Source of the DNA: Armatimonadota bacterium
Lineage (GTDB): Bacteria; Armatimonadota; Fimbriimonadia; Fimbriimonadales; ATM1
NCBI GenBank assembly: GCA_003577165.1
Contig: QEUM01000010.1
Span: 1 to 64,000 of the forward strand
Reading direction: 5' to 3'
Length of the DNA stretch: 64,000 nucleotides
The notes below the pieces were generated by a model. It ran no database searches and was not told where the DNA came from. It saw only the letters and a list, made by a program, of their open reading frames with translations. The position numbers were made by a program, and so were the translations under genes. This document shows, in pieces, positions 32,816-42,962 of this stretch; the stretch's first letter is position 1, and each line of letters begins with the position of its first letter.

Positions 32816-33814
32816 CTAGATCGGCAGCGCGTTCGGGCCGAAGTCGGCGTTGTAGTACTCCCCGACGTTGGTTCCCGGGGCGATGAGGGCGTCGATCTTG
32901 TCGAGCACCTCCTTTTCCAGGCGGAGTTCGGTTGCCGCGATGAGGTCGTCGAACTGCTCCATTCTTCGCGCCCCGACGATGGCGGACGTGACGCCGGGCT
33001 GGTGCAGCACCCACGCGATGGCGAGGGTGGCCAACCGGACGCCGATATCGTCCGCGATTCCCTTGAGACCGGCGACGAGTTTGAGGGTGGGCTCGTTGAG
33101 CCTTCCCATAGGATCGGAGGAACTGTAGCGTCCCTCCTTGGCCCCCTCCAGGTACTTCCCGCTTAGGATGCCGCCGGCGAGAGGTGACCAGGGGATCACG
33201 GCGTAGCTGTAGGTCCTGCAGAACGGGAGGAGTTCCCGTTCAATCCTCCTGTCGAGAAGGTTATAGGGAGGCTGTTCGCTGACGAACCGGTTCAAACCCA
33301 GTTCGCGAGCGACGTAATGAGCCTCGCAAAGTTGCCAGGCTGCGAAGGTGCTCGTGCCGATGTAGCGGACCTTGCCTTGCCGGATGAGGTCATCCAGAGC
33401 GCGGAGCGTTTCGTCGATCGGGATGGATGGCTGCGGTCGGTGGAGTTGGTAGAGATCGATCCACTCGGTTCCCAGCCGCTTGAGGGACGCCTCGCACTGC
33501 ATGATGATGTGCCTTCGGCTGTTGCCCCAGGCGTTCGGGTCGTCGTCTGCCATCCGACCGTGGAATTTCGTCGCGAGGATCACGCTGTCGCGCACGTCCT
33601 TGACAACCTTGCCGGTCACCTCTTCGCAGACGCCTCGCGCGTAGACGTTGGCCGTGTCGAAGAAGTTGAAGCCGAGGTCTAGCGCCTTCCTTCCGATCTG
33701 GTAGCCCACGTCCGTCGAAGATCCCCAGTCCTCGGGATGCCAGCCAAAGGTCATCGTGCCCATGCAAAGCGGAGTGACCATCACTCCGGTCCGCCCCAAC
33801 GGTCGGTGCTCCAT
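32816..33814 (-). CDS. Aldo/keto reductase
   Basis: 332 residues, NADPH-dependent TIM-barrel oxidoreductase. The catalytic tetrad is visible: Asp in FNFFDTANVYARG with its Tyr, Lys in VILATKFHGRM, and His in DLYQLHRPQPSIP. LTYSYAVIPWSPLAGGILSGKY-like sequence (SYAVIPWSPLAGGILSGKY) is a family signature. Physiological substrate unknown. A TAATCT hexamer ends 6 nt before the ATG, suggesting a leaderless transcript divergent from pyrG. Confidence 0.9.
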   Translation of the reverse strand: MEHRPLGRTGVMVTPLCMGTMTFGWHPEDWGSSTDVGYQIGRKALDLGFNFFDTANVYARGVCEEVTGKVVKDVRDSVILATKFHGRMADDDPNAWGNSRRHIIMQCEASLKRLGTEWIDLYQLHRPQPSIPIDETLRALDDLIRQGKVRYIGTSTFAAWQLCEAHYVARELGLNRFVSEQPPYNLLDRRIERELLPFCRTYSYAVIPWSPLAGGILSGKYLEGAKEGRYSSSDPMGRLNEPTLKLVAGLKGIADDIGVRLATLAIAWVLHQPGVTSAIVGARRMEQFDDLIAATELRLEKEVLDKIDALIAPGTNVGEYYNADFGPNALPI

Positions 33815-33820
33815 GCCCGG

Positions 33821-33826
33821 AGATTA
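33821..33826 (-). promoter_or_regulatory. -10 box of the aldo/keto reductase gene
   Basis: On the minus strand TAATCT is followed by CCGGGC and then ATG (33814). The position implies transcription starting at the initiation codon. Confidence 0.45.
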
Positions 33827-33861
33827 CCAAAGGCCGCGTCTCGCACCGGGGCTCGTGGCTG

Positions 33862-35528
<1,667 letters not shown>

Positions 35529-35549
35529 GGGCACGTTCTTGGAGCGTAG

Positions 35550-36722
35550 GTGAAAATGCGCCGCGTGGCGCGCCTATCGCCAACGGTGTACGTTCTCGGC
35601 GTCGCGAGTTTTCTCGCGGACGTTGCGAGCGAGATGGTGTTCCCTTTGCTGCCGGCGTTCCTTTCGGGAACGCTTCGCGCATCGAAAAGGGCGCTGGGGG
35701 TCATCGAAGGGGTCGCCGACGCGACTTCGTCGATCACGAAGGTCGCCTCCGGCGCGCTGACGGATCGTTTCAGAGTTCGCAAGCCGTTCGTGTTGATCGG
35801 CTACTCTCTGTCATCGCTCGGCAAGCCTTTCATCGCGTTGGCTTCGGTCTGGCCAACGGTGTTGGGGCTCCGCTTTCTCGACCGGCTGGGGAAGGGAGTT
35901 CGCACTTCGCCACGCGATGCTCTCATCGCCGACGTAACGGCGGAAGGCGAGCGCGGGCGCGCGTACGGCCTTCACCGTTCGATGGATCACGCGGGCGCGG
36001 TCGTGGGGCCGCTTGTTGCGGCGTGGCTGCTGAGTCTTCCCGGCGTGACGGTTCGCCACGTGATACTCCTTGCGGCGATTCCAGCGGCTCTGGTCGTGCT
36101 CGTCATCGCGATCGGAGTCCGGGAGCCTGCGCGGCATAGAGAACCTCAAGAGCGCATTTCCTTGCGTGCTTCGTGGCCGAAGTTGGGGCGGCAATACAAG
36201 TTGCTGCTCGTCGCAGTTGTCGTGTTCGCGCTGGGGAACTCGAACGACATCTTCTTGCTGCAGAGGCTGCGCGATGCAGGTTTGACCGACTCCAGCGTCG
36301 CGCTGCTTTGGTCGCTGCACCACGTCGTCAAGATGGTCGCGACCTATTGGGGGGGGATGATCGCGGATCGGTATGGCAGCCGGCGCTTGATCGTCCTCGG
36401 CTGGATGGCGTACTCAGCGTCGTATGTTGCTTTCGGGCTGGCCACATCCACTGCCGTCTTGGTTTCTGTGTTCTTGGCGTACGGGCTGCACTTCGGGCTT
36501 ACGGAACCGGCGGAGAAGTCTCTCGTCTCGCGATTCGTCGGCCCGGAATTGAGGGGAACCGCCTTCGGTTGGTTTCACGGCGCGGTCGGCCTCGCTGCTC
36601 TTCCTGCGAGCGTGCTCTTTGGAGCGCTTTGGGAGGCGTTCGGGCCCGCGGTTTCGTTCTTCACCGGCGCGGGCCTGGCGCTCCTTGCAGCGGTCTTGCT
36701 GCTTCGAGTTCGAGAAACTTAG
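35550..36722 (+). CDS. Major facilitator superfamily transporter
   Basis: 390 residues from a GTG start with GGAG upstream. About 11-12 hydrophobic helices are visible. The MFS loop 2-3 signature occurs as GALTDRFRVRKPFVLIGYSL and again as GGMIADRYGSRRLIVLGWMA in the second half. FLDRLGKGVRTSPRDALIAD is characteristic of a subfamily annotated as MFS transporters of unknown substrate. Likely inner-membrane efflux. Confidence 0.88.
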   Translation: MKMRRVARLSPTVYVLGVASFLADVASEMVFPLLPAFLSGTLRASKRALGVIEGVADATSSITKVASGALTDRFRVRKPFVLIGYSLSSLGKPFIALASVWPTVLGLRFLDRLGKGVRTSPRDALIADVTAEGERGRAYGLHRSMDHAGAVVGPLVAAWLLSLPGVTVRHVILLAAIPAALVVLVIAIGVREPARHREPQERISLRASWPKLGRQYKLLLVAVVVFALGNSNDIFLLQRLRDAGLTDSSVALLWSLHHVVKMVATYWGGMIADRYGSRRLIVLGWMAYSASYVAFGLATSTAVLVSVFLAYGLHFGLTEPAEKSLVSRFVGPELRGTAFGWFHGAVGLAALPASVLFGALWEAFGPAVSFFTGAGLALLAAVLLLRVRET

Positions 36723-36747
36723 CGGCGTCCTGCGCGTATGAACTCAC

Positions 36748-37047
36748 ATGGGATCGTTGCTTGCACTCTCGCTGGCGTTGGGCCTGAGTTGGACCCAGGG
36801 CGGGCCGTTGCCGGACCTGCCTCGCTCGTCCGAGCCGATTCGCATCGAGGTAAGGCACGCGGACCCCTATTTGATCGTTGCTTTGCTAAAGGGGCTTCAA
36901 CCGCCTTTCCCGGAATTGAGCACCTTAGGGATCTTCGGCTATCAGTTTCCACTGAATGAGAGTCGGAACCCGTTCGTCCGCGGGCTTCTCATCGTGAACC
37001 CGGCCGATAACTCGATTCTGTTCTTCCCGGAACGAGAGGATCGGTAG
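36748..37047 (+). CDS. Small exported protein, function unknown
   Basis: 99 residues. A signal peptide (GSLLALSLALGLSWTQGG) is followed by IRIEVRHADPYLIVALLKGL, which recalls the short 'I..k.aD...i...L.g' secretin N-domain (STN/N0-like) pattern, but the protein ends after about 60 more residues. NPADNSILFFPEREDR at the C-terminus also fits an N-domain strand. A secretin-like N-domain alone is the best guess at low certainty. It lies 25 bp after the MFS gene. Confidence 0.6.
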   Translation: MGSLLALSLALGLSWTQGGPLPDLPRSSEPIRIEVRHADPYLIVALLKGLQPPFPELSTLGIFGYQFPLNESRNPFVRGLLIVNPADNSILFFPEREDR

Positions 37048-37063
37048 AAGCCGATCGCCGCAG

Positions 37064-38278
37064 TTACACCTCTGCGGTCGAAGGGATCACGCCGAGGGAT
37101 CGCCCAACTTTTTTGAAGGCTTCGAGGGCGAACTCGAGGTCCTCGCGGCTGTGCGCCGCTGAAGGCATTGTCCGAATTCTCGCCCTTCCTCGTGGAACCG
37201 TGGGATAGCAAATCGAGAGCGCGTACACGCCTTCCTCCCACAGCATCTGTTCCATTCGGACGGCCTTCTCCTCTTCGCCGCAGTAAACCGGCGTGATGGG
37301 AGTCTCGCTGCCCATCGTGTCAAAGCCCAGACTCGCGAGGCTCTCCTTCCACCACTTCGCGTTGTCCCACAGGCGGTTCATCGGTTCGGGATCGTTCTCC
37401 ATGATGTCGAGCGCGGCGATCAGCGCGGCCGCGACCATTGGCGGTAGAGCGGTGCTAAAGAGGTAGGGGCGGCCGCGGTTGATGAGCCATTCCTTGAGGA
37501 GTCGCGAGCCTGCGATATATCCACCTACGACGCCGAGCGCTTTACTAAGCGTGCCGAGCTGAATGTCAACGCGACCGTACAGGTTGAAGTGCGATGTAGT
37601 GCCCGCGCCGTTCCTGCCAAGCACGCCGCTCGCGTGGGCATCGTCCACCATTACGAACGCATCGTATTTCTCCGCGAGTGCTACGATTTCGGGAAGCGGC
37701 GCGATATCGCCGTCCATGCTGAACACGCCGTCCGTGATGATCATCCGCTTTTTGAAGTTGCCGGCGCGCTTCAGGATGTCTTCGAGATGGTTCATGTCCT
37801 TGTGGCCGTACACCCATCCCTCAGACTTTCGGTACTCCGCGGGCGAAAGGCGGACACCGTCGATGATGGAAGCGTGGTTGAGTTCGTCGCTGATGACGAC
37901 GTCGTCGCTCGTGAGGACTGCGGGTATGCAGCCACTGTTGGCGGTGAAGCCGGATGTGAAAACCAGCACCGCCTCAACGTTTTTGAACTTTGCAATGCGT
38001 TCTTCCAGTTCGTCATGAACTTTCATCGTGCCGCCGATCCACCGAACGGCTCCGGCGCCCACCCCCCATTCCTCGATGGACTTTCGAGCCGCCTCGACGA
38101 CTTTTGGGTGATTCGCAAGTCCGAGATAGTTGTTGCTTGAGAGGTTGACCACCTCCCTGCCGTTCATTCGAACTCTTCCGCCTGCCGGCGTCTCAAGGAT
38201 TCGCGGAACTTTGTAGAGGTGCTGGTCTTTGAGGGCTTGGAGGTTCTCGGTTAGCCACGACTGAAGCGTCGCATTCAT
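37064..38278 (-). CDS. kbl: Glycine C-acetyltransferase (2-amino-3-ketobutyrate CoA ligase)
   Basis: 404-residue PLP enzyme of the alpha-oxoamine synthase family; splits 2-amino-3-oxobutyrate into glycine and acetyl-CoA in threonine degradation. It shows [47 protein letters not shown] and the PLP-lysine region [18 protein letters not shown]. The last segment fits Kbl better than BioF or HemA, but substrate is not proved; no tdh gene is adjacent. The ATG overlaps the upstream Lgt-like stop (ATGA). Confidence 0.88.
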   Translation of the reverse strand: MNATLQSWLTENLQALKDQHLYKVPRILETPAGGRVRMNGREVVNLSSNNYLGLANHPKVVEAARKSIEEWGVGAGAVRWIGGTMKVHDELEERIAKFKNVEAVLVFTSGFTANSGCIPAVLTSDDVVISDELNHASIIDGVRLSPAEYRKSEGWVYGHKDMNHLEDILKRAGNFKKRMIITDGVFSMDGDIAPLPEIVALAEKYDAFVMVDDAHASGVLGRNGAGTTSHFNLYGRVDIQLGTLSKALGVVGGYIAGSRLLKEWLINRGRPYLFSTALPPMVAAALIAALDIMENDPEPMNRLWDNAKWWKESLASLGFDTMGSETPITPVYCGEEEKAVRMEQMLWEEGVYALSICYPTVPRGRARIRTMPSAAHSREDLEFALEAFKKVGRSLGVIPSTAEV

Positions 38279-39033
38279 GGTTTCATTCTACCGGCGTGTT
38301 CGGCGGGCGGACGGTCGTATTGCGGCGCGCTCCGAGACCGGGACATTATCGCGACGAGGCCGATGATTCCGAGGATCGCGAGCGCCGCGGATGGGACCCA
38401 CGGAGGGACGACCGCAAGGGAGTCCGTTTGCCGCAATTGGAAGTTGAAGACGCGAAAACTGAAGAGGATCGCCAAGTAGGCGAATGCTGCGGTTCCAGGA
38501 GCAGACCGACGGCGGAAGAGGAGCAAGGCAGCTGCGAATGCGAGAAGTGCGACGAGGCCTTCGTACGCCTGAGTGGGGTGAATCCGGACGTTCATCTCCG
38601 GCGCTAACTGGCCTAGCAACGCTCCGCCGCTGCCTGAGGCATGCCATGTCACAGCCCAGGGAACATCGCTCGGAACCCCTGCACAGCAGCCTTCGAGGGA
38701 ACACCCGACGCGGATGATCGCCATCGAGAGCGCCGCGCCCGGCGCAATGCCGTCGAGCGTTCGGAGCACGGGCCATCCCATGGACCAGGAGAGGCAGATG
38801 GCCGAGATCGCAGCCAAAACGACTCCTCCGTCATGCGACCAGCCGAACGCGCGAAAGTCCAGTCCGGGATGAAGGAGAGCGCAACCCAGAGACGCGCCGA
38901 GCGCAGCCGATGCGGCAATCGTCAAGAGGACGGTGCGTCGAGCGGCTGCCGATGCCGATTGCGGCAAGAGACGATCGGACACGACAAGGAAACCCATCCC
39001 TGCGACGAGAAGGGACCAGGAATGGGGGCTCAT
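38275..39033 (-). CDS. Divergent prolipoprotein diacylglyceryl transferase-like membrane protein
   Basis: 252 residues with about seven hydrophobic helices. [15 protein letters not shown] replaces the Lgt signature (R-[IV]-G-N-F-.-N-[GA]-E) and [15 protein letters not shown] matches the HP(S/T)Q.YE motif that follows in Lgt. The Cys-rich form is common to an Lgt-related subfamily in GC-rich environmental bacteria. It may not perform lipoprotein modification. Coupled to kbl by a 4-bp overlap. Confidence 0.75.
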   Translation of the reverse strand: MSPHSWSLLVAGMGFLVVSDRLLPQSASAAARRTVLLTIAASAALGASLGCALLHPGLDFRAFGWSHDGGVVLAAISAICLSWSMGWPVLRTLDGIAPGAALSMAIIRVGCSLEGCCAGVPSDVPWAVTWHASGSGGALLGQLAPEMNVRIHPTQAYEGLVALLAFAAALLLFRRRSAPGTAAFAYLAILFSFRVFNFQLRQTDSLAVVPPWVPSAALAILGIIGLVAIMSRSRSAPQYDRPPAEHAGRMKP

Positions 39034-39034
39034 T

Positions 39035-41530
39035 TCAGCCCTTCTTGGTTCCCGTAACAGTTCCTTCGACTCTCACGCCCGGTTGGTCGCCTGAAATCGT
39101 GCCTTCGAAGGTGATGATCACAGGCGTGTCGTCGGGCGGAACGCCCCCCCCTTCCTTCTTGAACGAGCCGATGAGATGGAGGGTCATACCCCTCTCCGTG
39201 ATTTTCCCCTTCACACGGCCGTCCGAATCGTAGACATACGCGATTCGCGTTGCATTCATATTCTTGCCGGAGATCAGCACGTTTCCGGAGTCTTCGCCCG
39301 TCGGGTGCACTGCGATGTTGATCGCCATGGGTTTGTTGAGCAACTGCTGTCGAATTGCCTCCAGCATTTCGGGTGTGAAGTCGAAGTCCAAACAAGCCTC
39401 TGAATTGGATTCGCGCACCTGCTTTTCGTCAAAGTCGATCGTCGTGTACACGAGAGTTCCCGAGAAGAGACCCCTGATGTCGTCGGACTCCAAGCGCGTG
39501 TCAAGGATACCTGTCATTCCCTCTTTGAACAGGTCATCGAGGACTGCGCCCAGGATGTTGTCGATGAGATCGATCGGGCCGCCTCCGACCGTCTGAGAAC
39601 CGTATGCGGACAACAGCCCTTTCCAGTTGTTCGCGAACGACTTGTTGAACAGATCGTCGAGCGACTTGCCCATTTCGTCGCCGACTTTCTCTAGGAACCC
39701 CGCGAGTTTGCTTTTGAGTTGATCACGAAATGCCTTGCCTGCCGCCTCGAGCGCTTCCAGCGATTGGCGTGACGCCGCAAGTTCGGACATGTTGCTGAGC
39801 CACTTGCCGAAGTCGTCCGCCCCTTGTCGCCCCATCTTCTGGAGGAGTTCGCCGATCTTCTTTCTGAGCCCATCCCGTGAGAACGACCTTCCCATCTCCT
39901 TTAGGGCAGCGAGTCCGGTCTCGAGGATTTCTTTGCCGGCTCCGGGAAACTCGCTTGGTTTCAGAAGCGACTTCGACCCGCCGAGACTTCCAAGTGCGAG
40001 TTCGAGAACGCCTTCAAGTAAATCGCCCTTGCTGGAGTTTGGGTCTGAGACGAGGTAGATGCCTTTCGCGAGCCCAGTGAAGGCTCCGACAGCCAATTTG
40101 GCGGCCTTGCCGTTCAGCCAGATGATCGCTCGGTTCTCGGTCTTCGTAGACGAGAATCCCCTTGCCATGTCCTCTGCGGCCTTTTCGAGATTGTCGAGGT
40201 ACTCCTTCGCCTGACGGAGCGTGGTCTTAGGCGGAAGTTTCCCATTCCAGTTATCGCGCAGTTCTCCCGCATATTCGCGGAGGTCGTCCTTCAGGTCCTG
40301 CAATGTGTTGCCCATGTAGGCGTGGTAAGCCGCCTGGGCGCCCATCTTCGTCAAAGTCCCGGCAGCGTCGGTCGAGAACTGGATGGCCCTCTGACCCTTT
40401 TGAACTCCCGTCTTGACGACGCGAAACGTCGTTTCTGTTACGGTTTCAACTGCCTCTTTGTACGCCTGTGCTTTGTCTGCCAAGTAGCGATACCCGGTGC
40501 TATACCAATCTTCACCATCATCTGCGAAGGCAAGCCCGTAGGTTGAGGAGTAGGAAGCCACCGGCGCAGGGAACTCCTTGACGTTTTGACTGCCGAGCGT
40601 CTGCTCCATCGAGCGAACCCACTGTCCGAAGAACTTCACCCACGCTTTCGCGCACGCGATGTCCTCTTCTTCAACCTCATCGTTCGTTTTGATCGAGGAT
40701 GCGGCCTTTTCGAGGCCGGGCAGCGAACCCTTCACATGCTCGACGACCGCTCTCGAGTAGTAGTAGCCCGCGGCGTGCAATTGCTTGAGTCCGTTGTGGA
40801 TCTTCGTGAGCGTTTCCGCAACGGGAGTGAGCGAAGGGACAAGTGGATCGGAACCGGACAGAGAGTCCTCCAGCGCTTTCCCAGCGCCTTTCACCTTCGA
40901 GTCCTTCGAGGACTCGGCGGCGATCACGGCGTACGCCGCATGGGTCGCGATCAGGTCCGCCTCCTGCATCAGTTCGAGCGCAGACTTCGCCACCGCGTAA
41001 ACGGAACACTCTTGGATCATCGCCGCGGCGAACGCGCTTGCCGGCTGGACGGACGACGCGCTCAAATAGGCGGTCGCTGCTCCTTCAGAGCGGATCGCCG
41101 CCCCCCCGATCATCGCCACAGAGGCCGATGCGTAACTCGCGCCTTCGGCGCCCGAAGCGCGCAGCACATCCAGGAACTTGAAGTAGGCGCTCCTCGAGGA
41201 TGTCAGTTCTTTTCGCGCAGCTTCGACGTTAGTCGAGAGTTCCTTTGCCAGTTGGAGAATCTCCGACACCTTCTCCTTACGCACGGTGTCGAACTCCTCT
41301 GCCATTCCGCCCGGCAACGCTTGAGGCGGCCAATAGAAGATCCCGGATCCGGCAAGGACGGTCGCCGTATCACTCTCGATGAAAAAGGCCGTCGTGCCCT
41401 CATCGAGGCGATGTTCTTGGGCGAACGGTTTGGGGATTTTCGGACCGGGAACGCTCGGCGTTCGCTTGAACCACAGGACTGCGCCGATGCCAACCGCGGC
41501 GACCACGAGGGCCGCTATTACTTTCTTCAT
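39035..41530 (-). CDS. Large membrane-anchored helical protein of unknown function
   Basis: 831 residues from ATG 41530 with a strong GGAGGGG site. One N-terminal helix (KVIAALVVAAVGIGAVLWF) anchors it. The following ~550 residues are Ala/Lys/Glu-rich, mostly helical, with coiled-coil-like spacing (EILQLAKELSTNVEAARKEL, AKEYLDNLEKAAEDMARGF) and Gly-rich hinge parts resembling polymorphic-toxin or surface proteins (VGAFTGLAKGIYLVSDPNSS). The last ~180 residues look beta-rich (GKNMNATRIAYVYDSDGRVK, PVIITFEGTISGDQPGVRVE). No catalytic motif was recognised. It is followed at 2 bp by the Lgt-like gene. Confidence 0.7.
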   Translation of the reverse strand: MKKVIAALVVAAVGIGAVLWFKRTPSVPGPKIPKPFAQEHRLDEGTTAFFIESDTATVLAGSGIFYWPPQALPGGMAEEFDTVRKEKVSEILQLAKELSTNVEAARKELTSSRSAYFKFLDVLRASGAEGASYASASVAMIGGAAIRSEGAATAYLSASSVQPASAFAAAMIQECSVYAVAKSALELMQEADLIATHAAYAVIAAESSKDSKVKGAGKALEDSLSGSDPLVPSLTPVAETLTKIHNGLKQLHAAGYYYSRAVVEHVKGSLPGLEKAASSIKTNDEVEEEDIACAKAWVKFFGQWVRSMEQTLGSQNVKEFPAPVASYSSTYGLAFADDGEDWYSTGYRYLADKAQAYKEAVETVTETTFRVVKTGVQKGQRAIQFSTDAAGTLTKMGAQAAYHAYMGNTLQDLKDDLREYAGELRDNWNGKLPPKTTLRQAKEYLDNLEKAAEDMARGFSSTKTENRAIIWLNGKAAKLAVGAFTGLAKGIYLVSDPNSSKGDLLEGVLELALGSLGGSKSLLKPSEFPGAGKEILETGLAALKEMGRSFSRDGLRKKIGELLQKMGRQGADDFGKWLSNMSELAASRQSLEALEAAGKAFRDQLKSKLAGFLEKVGDEMGKSLDDLFNKSFANNWKGLLSAYGSQTVGGGPIDLIDNILGAVLDDLFKEGMTGILDTRLESDDIRGLFSGTLVYTTIDFDEKQVRESNSEACLDFDFTPEMLEAIRQQLLNKPMAINIAVHPTGEDSGNVLISGKNMNATRIAYVYDSDGRVKGKITERGMTLHLIGSFKKEGGGVPPDDTPVIITFEGTISGDQPGVRVEGTVTGTKKG

Positions 41531-41638
41531 TTTTTCCCCTCCTCCGGGTCTCCCTTCGGTTGGCGTGCCGTCACTCACAGTATACAGCGGCAGGTCTGGA
41601 GGCCAGGGCGCCCAGCCGGAGACGGGAGGCAAAAGCGC

Positions 41639-41673
41639 TGTCCGGCAGCCGCCATTACGGCGGCTGCCCGACA
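41639..41673 (-). terminator. Intrinsic terminator of the YHS-protein gene
   Basis: The perfect 10-bp stem GGCAGCCGCC / GGCGGCTGCC with loop ATTAC has four more outer pairs (TGTC/GACA, one C-C mismatch). On the minus strand it is followed by GCGCTTTTGCC. It lies 22 bp after the stop of the gene at 41696-42241. Confidence 0.7.
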
Positions 41674-41695
41674 GATCAACTTGAGAGGCCGGAGG

Positions 41696-42241
41696 CTACT
41701 TCAACTCGATTCGGTAGACCTTCGCCTTCGCAGAGCCGTGCTCTTTGGCGAACGCGGCGGCGTCCTTTTGGAAGTTCGGCAGGCAGCCCTCGCAGCAAAA
41801 GTAGTACCGGGTTCCGTTGTAGTCGCGGTAGCCGGTTAGTTTGCTGTGGACCAACGCGCCCTCGGCCTCGAACGACTCGTTCTCAGGTACTGCGGCAAAC
41901 TGCTTCGCATTCGCGTCGAACTTGGATTTGTTCTCCTTGCTAAGGAAGTAGTACCGAACCTTGTTGTAGTCCGAGTAAGCAACCGCCTTCTTCGGGTCCA
42001 CAACGGTCATTTCGACGACATCGTAAGCAGAGAATCCAAGCAGACCCTCTCCCTGGTAGGCCTTGATGAACTTGTCGGGAGTGCTCTCGAAGCCTCCGAC
42101 GCAGCCACCACAGCAGAAGCCGTATACGACTCCCTTATAGAGCACGAAGGGCTGGGAATCCTTGGCGGTTCCACCCATAACAGGACAATGAATCGGCGCG
42201 GGCGGCGCGAAAGCCATGGCGGCCAGCAGCATGGTGATCAT
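41696..42241 (-). CDS. Exported YHS/TRASH-like double metal-binding domain protein
   Basis: 181 residues, AGGAGG 9 nt before ATG 42241. A short signal peptide (ITMLLAAMAFAPPAP) precedes two copies of a YHS/TRASH-type unit: IHCPVMGG...VVYGFCCGGCVGGFESTP and GYRDYNGTRYYFCCEGCLPN. Both keep the aromatic-[FY]CC.GC pattern that coordinates copper or other soft metals. It is divergent from the arsR-type/copZ/copA operon and is probably part of the same metal-stress locus. Confidence 0.82.
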   Translation of the reverse strand: MITMLLAAMAFAPPAPIHCPVMGGTAKDSQPFVLYKGVVYGFCCGGCVGGFESTPDKFIKAYQGEGLLGFSAYDVVEMTVVDPKKAVAYSDYNKVRYYFLSKENKSKFDANAKQFAAVPENESFEAEGALVHSKLTGYRDYNGTRYYFCCEGCLPNFQKDAAAFAKEHGSAKAKVYRIELK

Positions 42242-42329
42242 CTGTAGTTTCCTCCTAAAACGTAGCGAAAGGTCGCTCCACCCATTTTACGCTCCAGGGA
42301 ACCCTTGCGTCACGATTTTGGTTAGTTCA

Positions 42330-42353
42330 TATATCACGATTCTGTGATATAAT
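42330..42353. promoter_or_regulatory. Operator palindrome overlapping the -10 of the ArsR-copZ-copA operon
   Basis: The perfect dyad TATATCAC-gattct-GTGATATA (42330-42351) overlaps TATAAT at 42348-42353. The ATG at 42361 is 7 nt after that -10 box, while the ATG at 42352 lies inside it. This is strong evidence for autoregulation by the adjacent ArsR-family protein, whose binding would block the promoter. Confidence 0.8.
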
Positions 42354-42360
42354 GAACGTC

Positions 42361-42732
42361 ATGCGATCGCTCCGGCGTGTGCAGGCCCTTGGAAAGGCCC
42401 TCGCGGACGAGACCAGGCTGAAGATCCTGGCCGCCCTGTGTCGGTCGGACCTATGCGTGTGCGAACTTTCGGACGCTCTCGCCCTGCCTCAGCCCAGAAT
42501 CTCGAATCACCTGGGTTGGCTCAGGCGGGAAGGCTTCGTGAAGACTCGTCGAGACGGGACCTGGATTTACTACGGCATCTCGCCGGAAGTCCGGCCCACT
42601 CTCGAGGCGGTTTCTGAACGAGGGCTCTCGTTAGACGGGCCCGAGGCGAAGAGGCTCGAAAGGCGGCTCGCCATGCGGGTCGGAGGAAAGTGCCTCCGCA
42701 GTTACGGCGCGATTTCAGGGAGAACAACATGA
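42361..42732 (+). CDS. ArsR/SmtB-family metal-sensing repressor
   Basis: 123 residues from ATG 42361, chosen because the ATG at 42352 overlaps the -10 box. The winged helix runs QALGKALADETRLKILAALC through LALPQPRISNHLGWLRREGF. The motif DLCVCELSDAL places a CxC metal site in the helix before the recognition helix, as in ArsR- or CadC-type sensors. It heads an operon with a copper chaperone and CopA, so it may sense Cu(I), As(III) or Cd(II). The family alone cannot decide. Confidence 0.88.
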   Translation: MRSLRRVQALGKALADETRLKILAALCRSDLCVCELSDALALPQPRISNHLGWLRREGFVKTRRDGTWIYYGISPEVRPTLEAVSERGLSLDGPEAKRLERRLAMRVGGKCLRSYGAISGRTT

Positions 42733-42941
42733 ACGCAATCAAACTCAAAAGCGAAGACATCCACTGCCAAGCGTGCGCGGCGAGCGTTACGCGCGCCCTC
42801 ACCGCGGTCGCAGGAGTGGCCAACGTGTCCGTCGACGTGGACAATCAAACCGTCGTCGTGCACTTCGACGAGCCTGCGACGGAGGAGTCCATCAAGACGG
42901 CGATGGATGACGCTGGTTTCGCTGTAGCGAGCAGCAATTAG
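42729..42941 (+). CDS. Heavy-metal-associated domain copper chaperone
   Basis: 70 residues; ATG overlaps the regulator's stop (ATGA). A single HMA domain with the CxxC metal site in SEDIHCQACAASVTRALTAV, and TAMDDAGFAVASSN at the end. Such CopZ-like proteins carry Cu(I) to the CopA pump encoded next. Confidence 0.9.
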   Translation: MNAIKLKSEDIHCQACAASVTRALTAVAGVANVSVDVDNQTVVVHFDEPATEESIKTAMDDAGFAVASSN

Positions 42942-42962
42942 CGGAAGGAAACGACGATCGGT

